6,081 nucleotides of DNA, taken from NCBI GenBank assembly GCA_965369305.1, contig CBDUQG010000062.1, forward strand, positions 1 through 6,081, read 5' to 3'. Position 1 is the stretch's first letter. Each line of letters opens with the position of its first letter. This stretch comes from JAFGTE01 sp965369305. Its GTDB lineage: Bacteria; Patescibacteriota; Gracilibacteria; UM-FILTER-43-11. Both the position numbers and the translations under genes were made by a program. Positions 6,076-6,081 of this stretch are shown piece by piece. The notes beneath the pieces are model-generated. The model was given only the letters and a program-made list of their open reading frames with translations. It did not search any database and was not told where the DNA came from.

Positions 6076-6081
6076 ATTATA
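6076..6081 (-). promoter_or_regulatory. Possible -10 hexamer for the ATPase/tyrA-pheA operon
   Basis: The minus strand reads TATAAT at 6081-6076, a perfect -10 hexamer, in the only upstream region of the ATPase gene. Transcription would start near 6069, giving a leader of about 73 nt that carries both tandem palindromes. The matching -35 would lie outside the window, so the call rests on six bases in an A/T-rich stretch. Confidence 0.3.

Overview
The window looks like part of a Candidate Phyla Radiation (Patescibacteria) genome, possibly a Peregrinibacteria/Gracilibacteria-type lineage. The strongest evidence is the 936-aa membrane-anchored VirD4/TraD-like ATPase on the minus strand. Its N-terminal architecture and its ATPase core (GETNFRG, DRRRHIYIIGKTGMGKS, VIDPHGDL, YVDEFQNFA) match the long ATPase that CPR genomes carry. 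The exact lineage is an inference from remembered family sequences, not from a search. All five genes read through in the standard code and stop at TAA or TAG. Clear Shine-Dalgarno sequences are nearly absent.

Layout. Bases 1-96 are a short upstream region with a perfect 9-bp inverted repeat that overlaps a TTGACA -35-like hexamer. Bases 97-1454 (+) hold three tightly packed genes of unknown function (TAATG overlap, then a 3-nt gap): a small cytosolic protein, a secreted four-cysteine protein with a clear signal peptide, and a second small cytosolic protein. The third gene's stop codon overlaps the stop codon of the convergent gene, and a hairpin plus seven T's that looks like the plus-strand terminator lies inside that convergent gene's 3' end.

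Bases 1451-3130 (-) encode a fused prephenate dehydrogenase-prephenate dehydratase-ACT protein with no chorismate mutase segment. It would convert prephenate to both 4-hydroxyphenylpyruvate (toward Tyr) and phenylpyruvate (toward Phe). Its dehydratase TRF motif reads THF. Bases 3186-5996 (-) encode the ATPase, which has an N-terminal membrane anchor and a 74-residue Lys/Glu tail. It lies upstream of tyrA-pheA by only 55 bp, so the two are probably co-transcribed. Bases 5997-6081 are its leader, with two tandem palindromes and a perfect TATAAT at the window edge.

The minus-strand pair links a DNA-translocase-like protein with aromatic amino acid synthesis by position only; I see no functional link. 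The plus-strand cassette is the least explained part: a secreted disulfide-type protein, with codon use suggesting strong expression, between two unrecognised small proteins.
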